Shown here: in pieces, positions 7,231-10,853 of the stretch
Numbering within the stretch: the stretch's first letter is position 1
Layout: every line of letters begins with the position of its first letter
Assembly: GCA_003164655.1 (NCBI GenBank)
Contig: PLTW01000094.1
Location: 13,615-24,467, forward strand
Origin: Actinomycetota bacterium
Lineage (GTDB): Bacteria > Actinomycetota > Thermoleophilia > UBA2241
Length of the DNA: 10,853 bases
Direction: 5' to 3'
Notes under the pieces: model-generated
Told to the model about the DNA's origin: nothing
Databases searched by the model: none
What the model saw: only the letters and a program-made list of their open reading frames with translations
Translations under genes and position numbers: made by a program

Positions 7231-8340
7231 GTGCCCGGCGTCGTCACCCGTTCGGCATGCCTGCTGGGCTTTGGCAACGTGGGCCGGCGGTTTTGCGAGC
7301 TCGTCGCCCGCAAGGGCGACGAGCTCGCCGACGAACACGGCCTGCGCGTAGTCTTTGCCGCCGTCGGCACCGCCGCGCACGGCAGTCTGCTGGCGAGCTC
7401 CGGCCTGACGGCGGCTGAGGTGCTCGCCGCCGCCGCGAGCGGCGACGAACCGGGGACGTTTCCCTACCCCGTCAGGTCCGGCGTCGAGCTGCTCGCCGCC
7501 AGCGGCGCCGACCTGCTCATCGAGGCGACTCCGCTCGACCCTCACGGGGGACGCGCCGCGATCGCTCACCTCGAGGCGGGCCTCGCCCACGGCATGGATG
7601 TCATCACCGTCAACAAGGGGCCGATCGCCTGGGACTACCGGCGTCTCGCCGCTCTCGCGGCGGCGGGCGGCCGGCGACTGCTGTTCGAAGGCGCGGTCAT
7701 GGACGGCTGCCCGATCTTCAGCCTGTTTCGCTCGTGCCTGCCGGGCTGCCGCCTGCTGGGGTTCGAAGCGGTCTTCAACTCGACCACCAACTACATCCTC
7801 GACGCGCTGGGCGAGGGCGTCGGCTTCGCCGACGCCCTCGCCCGGGTCCAGGCCGCAGGCTATGCCGAGACCGATCCCTCGCACGACATCGACGGCCACG
7901 ACGCCGCCGCCAAGACCGCCGCCCTGGCGAACGTCCTGATGGACGCCGGCCTCACCCCCGACGACGTGCCCAAAGACAGCATCCGCGACCTGACCGCGGA
8001 GCGCGTGGCCGGCGCGCGAGCGGCCGGCAGAAGGCTGCGCGTAGTGTGCTCGGCGGCGTTCGGCGAACGGCCGACGGCGCGTGGCGACCGCTCGGCGGCG
8101 CGCGGCAAACGGCCGGCGGGGCATGTCGCCGCCGCGGCCGCCGCGCCGGTGCGCGCCGCCGTGCGTCTGACCGAGCTGGGTCCCGAGCACGCGCTCTTCA
8201 GCGCCACTGGTTCGACCCTCTCGGCGCTGCTGTTCACCGACCTCATGGGCACCGTCCAGGTGGCCGAACGCGACGCCCTGCCCGACCAGACCGCCTACGC
8301 GATCTACGCCGACCTGCTGGCCATCCACGAAGGGCGCTAG
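7231..8340 (+). CDS. hom: Homoserine dehydrogenase, short form without ACT domain
   Basis: The 369-residue protein would reduce aspartate semialdehyde to homoserine with NAD(P)H, the branch step towards threonine and methionine. The Rossmann fold opens with LLGFGNVGRRF (11-21). Catalytic-domain motifs are VITVNKGPIAWDY (124-136, K129), FEGAVMDGCPIF (152-163), FNSTTNYILDAL (182-193) and GYAETDPSHDIDGHDAAAK (210-228). E213 and K228 are the expected catalytic residues. There is no C-terminal ACT domain, and the N-terminus resembles compact archaeal-type enzymes. Two oddities: a tandem heptapeptide insert at 278-298, and VQVAERDALPDQTAYAIYADLL near the end, where family members usually have a GxGAG loop before the TA helix. 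I chose GTG 7231 because it directly precedes the Rossmann strand; no clear Shine-Dalgarno is seen, so translation may be coupled to the preceding gene 10 bp upstream. Confidence 0.87.
   Translation: MPGVVTRSACLLGFGNVGRRFCELVARKGDELADEHGLRVVFAAVGTAAHGSLLASSGLTAAEVLAAAASGDEPGTFPYPVRSGVELLAASGADLLIEATPLDPHGGRAAIAHLEAGLAHGMDVITVNKGPIAWDYRRLAALAAAGGRRLLFEGAVMDGCPIFSLFRSCLPGCRLLGFEAVFNSTTNYILDALGEGVGFADALARVQAAGYAETDPSHDIDGHDAAAKTAALANVLMDAGLTPDDVPKDSIRDLTAERVAGARAAGRRLRVVCSAAFGERPTARGDRSAARGKRPAGHVAAAAAAPVRAAVRLTELGPEHALFSATGSTLSALLFTDLMGTVQVAERDALPDQTAYAIYADLLAIHEGR
8062..8124 (+). repeat. Three tandem 21-bp units inside homoserine dehydrogenase
   Basis: Units at 8062-8082, 8083-8103 and 8104-8124 encode GERPTAR, GDRSAAR and GKRPAGH. 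By hand alignment unit 1 matches unit 2 at 16 of 21 bases and unit 3 at 17 of 21. The repeat is in frame and basic, and it falls between a predicted strand (LRVVCSAAF) and the Ala-rich strand after it, so it probably forms an expanded surface loop. The divergence suggests an old duplication. Confidence 0.6.
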
Positions 8341-8367
8341 CAAGAGGCGCGACCGCCGCCGCCGCGG

Positions 8368-9207
8368 TTACTCGGCGCTCGTCAGCGCCCGCCGGAAGCG
8401 GGCCATCGCGGCGGCGCCCCAGGCCACGTGGTCGTTGCGCTGGCCCAGAAGGTCCTTGAACAGCGGTGAGCCGGCGGCGACGTGACCGACAATGTCTGCG
8501 GCGCCGATGTCGTAGGTCGCCTGCAGCCAGGCGACCAGTCGCAAGCCGGCGTCGAGTTGCGGGGGCCGCGAGAAGATCGCGGCGATCGCCTGCGACGGAC
8601 TCGATCCGGCGGGCTGGACGAACTCGACGCCGATGGCGCACCAGTCGAGGCCGATCGCCTGCCGACAGCGCACGTCGAGCGGCATCTGCTGGTAGATCGT
8701 GCCGTTCTCGTCGATCACAAAGTGGGCCGCGATCCCCGGCAGCTCGCCCCCGACGGCAGCGTTCGACGCGTAGAGACGGTGCGCGACGGCGTAGTTCGGC
8801 GTGGCAGTGTAGTGCAGCACGATGGCGCGCGGCTGCAGGAGCCACGTGGCCCGACCGTAGTGGCGTTGGCTGTAGGCGGCCATCTCGGCCCTGCGTTGCC
8901 GACCGTAGGGGACGAAGTCCCGCACGATCGGCGGGGCGACGGCCGGCGACGGGCTGGGCGCGGGGTCGGCGCTCAGGCCGGACGGCGCGGTCGAGGGCGC
9001 CGGCGAGCCGCCCAGGCGGCTCGCCGGCGCCCCACCGCCGCGCCACGGTTGCCAGACGGCCACGGCGGCGACCGCGGCGGCGGTGGCCAAGACCACCGCC
9101 AAGCCGACAAGACGGCGCCCCCGCCGGCGTCGGCGCGACTCAGCGCGTCTCTCCATGCGCTGTCCCGGCCGGCCAGGGCGCCGCCGCTCATCGAAGAAGT
9201 CGCTCAC
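8368..9207 (-). CDS. Membrane-anchored N-acetylmuramoyl-L-alanine amidase-like protein (Amidase_2/PGRP fold)
   Basis: The 279-residue protein begins with an Arg-rich cytoplasmic stretch (8-32), one membrane helix (about 33-52) and a Pro/Ser/Ala-rich linker (about 58-93). The extracytoplasmic domain (about 95-275) resembles Amidase_2: AIVLHYTAT (128-136, zinc-ligand candidate H132), AHFVIDENGTIYQQ (161-174), WCAIGVEFV (189-197, E195), DIVGHVAAGSP (238-248, H242) and RNDHVAW (257-263, with D259 or H260 as a possible third ligand). Such enzymes cut the bond between N-acetylmuramic acid and L-alanine in peptidoglycan. The usual Arg-His before the Gly-x-x-Trp segment reads RQAIGLDW (182-189), so one conserved histidine appears to be Gln. 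The start is GTG 9207 with GAGG about 10 nt upstream; an ATG at codon 18 is an alternative. It converges with the homoserine dehydrogenase gene across 27 bp. Confidence 0.8.
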   Translation of the reverse strand: MSDFFDERRRPGRPGQRMERRAESRRRRRGRRLVGLAVVLATAAAVAAVAVWQPWRGGGAPASRLGGSPAPSTAPSGLSADPAPSPSPAVAPPIVRDFVPYGRQRRAEMAAYSQRHYGRATWLLQPRAIVLHYTATPNYAVAHRLYASNAAVGGELPGIAAHFVIDENGTIYQQMPLDVRCRQAIGLDWCAIGVEFVQPAGSSPSQAIAAIFSRPPQLDAGLRLVAWLQATYDIGAADIVGHVAAGSPLFKDLLGQRNDHVAWGAAAMARFRRALTSAE

Positions 9208-9285
9208 CCCAGGTCAGGCCTCGCGATGGCCGGTTGCCGCGCCTGTTTCTCTGCGGCAGGTGGTCCTGCGAGCGAACTTCCTGGC

Positions 9286-9310
9286 TGTGAGTCGCCCCGT
9301 GCGGCTCACA
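9286..9310 (-). terminator. Hairpin across the stop codon of the class III aminotransferase gene
   Basis: TGTGAGTCG (9286-9294) and CGGCTCACA (9302-9310) form a 9-bp stem with one G-U pair and a 7-nt loop. The stop TGA (9308-9306) lies inside the stem, and no T-run follows on the minus strand. It could be a weak terminator or an mRNA-stabilising 3' hairpin before the amidase gene. The remaining 9208-9285 shows no gene or clear promoter. Confidence 0.35.
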
Positions 9311-10670
9311 CCCCCGCGGGCAGGCTCGCCAGCCGCTTCCTGACGATGGTCGTGGCGGTCTCGATGACCTCGAGGCTCTCGGCGACATCGGCCTGCGTGT
9401 GCGCGGTGCTGGCAAAGAAGCGCTCGAAGTTGAAGTTGTGGAAGTACACGCCGCGCTCCTGGCATTCGGCCTGGAACTGCCCGAAGAAGCGCTGGTCGCT
9501 GGCCCGCGCCTGGCGGTAGCGGGTGACCGGCTCGTCCTGACCGAAGAACACCTGCCACATGGGTCCGACCTGATTGATGATGGCCGGCACGCCCTGATCG
9601 GCGAAGATGCGCCGCATGCCGCCGACCATGGCGTCGGCGATGGCGTTCAGGTGACCGTACACGCGCTCGCGGTCGCCGCTGAGGATGTCGAGGGCCGCGT
9701 TCACGCCGGCCAGCACCAGCGGGTTGGCGCTGTAGGTGCCGCCGTGCAGCACGACGTTGTCGGCCTCGAGGGCCATGATCTCCCGGCTGGCCCCGAAGGC
9801 CGCCGCGCCGGGGGTGCCGCCGCCCAGCGCCTTGGCGAGACAGGTAATGTCGGGCAGCACGCCGTAGCGCTCCTGGGCGCCGCCGAGCGACACGCGGAAG
9901 CCGGTGATGATCTCGTCGAAGATGAGCAGCACGTCGTTGTCTGTGCAGATCGTACGCAGACCCTCGAGGAAGCCCGGCTCGGGCGGGATGATGCCGGCGT
10001 CGGCGAGGATCGGTTCGGCGAGCACGGCGGCGAGCTGGCCGGCGTTGCGCTTGATCACTTTCTCGACGGCGTCGAGGTCGTTGAAGCAGCCGACGATGAT
10101 CGCCTCTTGAGACGAGCGCGCGATGCCGCCGAGCGACGGCACGGTGCGCGGGTAGCGCTCGTAGCCGGCGGCGTCGAACGGCGGATGGTGCGAAAAGGCG
10201 TGACAGTCGAGAAAGCCGTTGTAGCTGCCTTCCCACTTGAGGACCTTGTCCTTGCCCGTGAACCCTCGGGCAAGGCGCATGGCCGCCTGCGTCGCCTCGG
10301 AGCCTGAGTTGGCAAAGCGCACCTGCTCGATGCTCGGTACGGCGGCGGCGATCTTGCGGCCGACCTCGTAGTCGAGCTCGTGCGGGAACGTGTACAGCAT
10401 GCCGCCCTGCGTGATCTGGGCGATGATCGCGTCGAGGATGGGCTTGGGCCGGTGACCGAAGATCATGGGGCCGTAGCCGATACACCAGTCGATGTAGGCG
10501 TTGCCGTCGACGTCGTAGAAGCGCGCGCCCTCGCCGCGCTCCATCACGATCGGCCGCGTGCCGGTGAGCCGGGCGTAGCTGGATTCGCCGCCGGCGACGA
10601 CCTCTTTGCACTTGGCGAACATCTCTTGTGTCTTGACGAGGCGGCTGTCGTCGATCAGGTAGTCGATCAT
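9306..10670 (-). CDS. Class III aminotransferase, glutamate-1-semialdehyde 2,1-aminomutase-like
   Basis: The 454-residue protein closely follows the HemL-type layout: FYDVDGNAYIDW (51-62), FANSGSEATQAAMRLARG (119-136), KWEGSYNGF (145-153, where HemL has KFEGCYHG), GIIPPEPGFLEGLR (226-239), IFDEIITGFR (250-259), LAKALGGGTPGAAAFG (278-293, PLP lysine K279) and HGGTYSANP (309-317). True HemL isomerises glutamate-1-semialdehyde to 5-aminolevulinate for tetrapyrrole synthesis. This copy differs around the PLP lysine, where HemL has GKIIGGG. No heme genes are nearby, so it may be a paralogous aminotransferase or aminomutase on another amino acid. I chose ATG 10670 because the fold begins there and AAGGAG (10687-10682) lies 11 nt upstream; the open frame continues upstream to 10775, but that part reads as low-information Pro/Arg sequence over the GC-rich leader. 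Probably cytoplasmic. Confidence 0.85.
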   Translation of the reverse strand: MIDYLIDDSRLVKTQEMFAKCKEVVAGGESSYARLTGTRPIVMERGEGARFYDVDGNAYIDWCIGYGPMIFGHRPKPILDAIIAQITQGGMLYTFPHELDYEVGRKIAAAVPSIEQVRFANSGSEATQAAMRLARGFTGKDKVLKWEGSYNGFLDCHAFSHHPPFDAAGYERYPRTVPSLGGIARSSQEAIIVGCFNDLDAVEKVIKRNAGQLAAVLAEPILADAGIIPPEPGFLEGLRTICTDNDVLLIFDEIITGFRVSLGGAQERYGVLPDITCLAKALGGGTPGAAAFGASREIMALEADNVVLHGGTYSANPLVLAGVNAALDILSGDRERVYGHLNAIADAMVGGMRRIFADQGVPAIINQVGPMWQVFFGQDEPVTRYRQARASDQRFFGQFQAECQERGVYFHNFNFERFFASTAHTQADVAESLEVIETATTIVRKRLASLPAGV

Positions 10671-10781
10671 CGAGTCCGACACTCCTTCACAATCGGCCGG
10701 GCGCGGCGCGGCTCCCCGCGGGTGCGGGGCCGGGTCCCCGGCGTGATAACAGCATTTTAGCCGATTACGGCGCACAGGGTG
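10671..10781 (-). promoter_or_regulatory. GC-rich leader/promoter region of the class III aminotransferase gene
   Basis: The 111 bp between two minus-strand genes hold stacked inverted repeats. These are CCCCGC/GCGGGG (10714-10719 and 10724-10729), GCCGGG/CCCGGC (10729-10734 and 10737-10742), and the outer pair AATCGGC (10691-10697) with GCCGATT (10760-10766). The first two share bases and cannot both form fully. TAAAAT on the minus strand (10759-10754) is the only A/T-rich -10 candidate; CTGACA lies 20 bp upstream, too far for an ordinary -35. The Shine-Dalgarno is AAGGAG at 10687-10682. The hairpins could serve as a terminator for the upstream gene or as a structured leader. Confidence 0.4.
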
Positions 10782-10853
10782 TCAGACGGTCTTTATCGGC
10801 AGCGTCACGCCGACGAACGCGCGGGCGATGCCGACCCACCGAGAGCGGGCGGC
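10782..10853 (-). CDS. C-terminal fragment of an unidentified minus-strand protein
   Basis: Twenty-three codons are open from the window edge to a TGA at 10784-10782, ending RAFVGVTLPIKTV. Twenty-one of the 23 codons end in G or C, as in the other genes here, while the same stretch read on the plus strand has a clearly lower third-position GC share. This supports a real minus-strand gene tail. The residues are too few to name a family. It lies about 110 bp upstream of the class III aminotransferase gene and on the same strand. Confidence 0.5.
   Translation of the reverse strand, partial: AARSRWVGIARAFVGVTLPIKTV

Noticed and set aside
5664..7370. Minus-strand open frame of 568 codons and overlapping plus-strand frame of 563 codons over the class V aminotransferase
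   Set aside because: Both are shadows of a gene with complete PLP-enzyme motifs; the plus-strand shadow is dominated by Arg and Pro.
7096..8343. Minus-strand open frame of 415 codons opposite homoserine dehydrogenase
   Set aside because: It is antisense to clear homoserine dehydrogenase motifs and has no recognisable domain.
8341..8367. Bidirectional terminator in the convergent gap
   Set aside because: The 27 bp are GC-rich CCG repeats without a clear stem or a T-run on either strand.
8482..9519. Plus-strand open frame of 345 codons opposite the amidase
   Set aside because: It is antisense to the amidase and crosses the intergenic region into the aminotransferase gene; no domain seen.
9214..10611. 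Minus-strand open frame of 465 codons overlapping the class III aminotransferase in another frame
   Set aside because: It is Arg-rich with no motifs, while the other minus-strand frame has complete aminotransferase signatures.
10779..10853. Possible plus-strand gene starting with GTG at 10779
   Set aside because: Its third-position GC share is clearly lower than that of the same stretch read on the minus strand (21 of 23 codons), and no Shine-Dalgarno precedes it.

Overview
The window is a stretch of very GC-rich bacterial chromosome (about 70% GC by eye, third codon positions almost all G or C). Genes are tightly packed, several use TTG or GTG starts with purine-rich Shine-Dalgarno sequences, and no phage, IS, CRISPR or RNA gene is visible. 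The gene content fits a high-GC Actinobacteriota or Chloroflexota/Dormibacterota-type organism, but the sequence alone does not settle the phylum.

Layout. Positions 1-3403 (minus strand) hold a two-gene unit: a 1045-residue glycoside hydrolase family 65 disaccharide phosphorylase with an apparently degenerate HAD-like N-terminal domain, then a universal stress protein whose start overlaps the phosphorylase stop (ATGA) and which runs off the left edge. A divergent region of about 260 bp follows. From 3667 to 8340 (plus strand) four genes run in the same direction: an OmpR-type response regulator, its sensor histidine kinase (3 bp apart), a class V PLP enzyme of the cysteine-desulfurase-like type that lacks the catalytic cysteine, and a short homoserine dehydrogenase without an ACT domain. 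From 8368 to the right edge genes are on the minus strand: a membrane-anchored N-acetylmuramoyl-L-alanine amidase-like protein, a glutamate-1-semialdehyde-aminomutase-like class III aminotransferase, and the last 23 codons of an unidentified gene.

How they may work together. Regulator and kinase form a standard two-component pair. The PLP enzyme and homoserine dehydrogenase lie 10 bp apart and are probably co-transcribed; a strong hairpin between the kinase and the PLP enzyme may separate expression of the regulatory and metabolic halves. The phosphorylase would release a sugar 1-phosphate from a disaccharide such as trehalose, maltose or kojibiose, and its translational coupling to a stress protein suggests joint use under stress or carbon-storage conditions. 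The minus-strand right-hand genes have no clear functional link to the rest.

Nothing here is clearly a new multi-gene system. The best leads are the pseudo-HAD/GH65 fusion, the cysteine-less desulfurase homologue beside homoserine dehydrogenase, an in-frame tandem repeat inside that dehydrogenase, and the intergenic hairpin next to a ribosome binding site.
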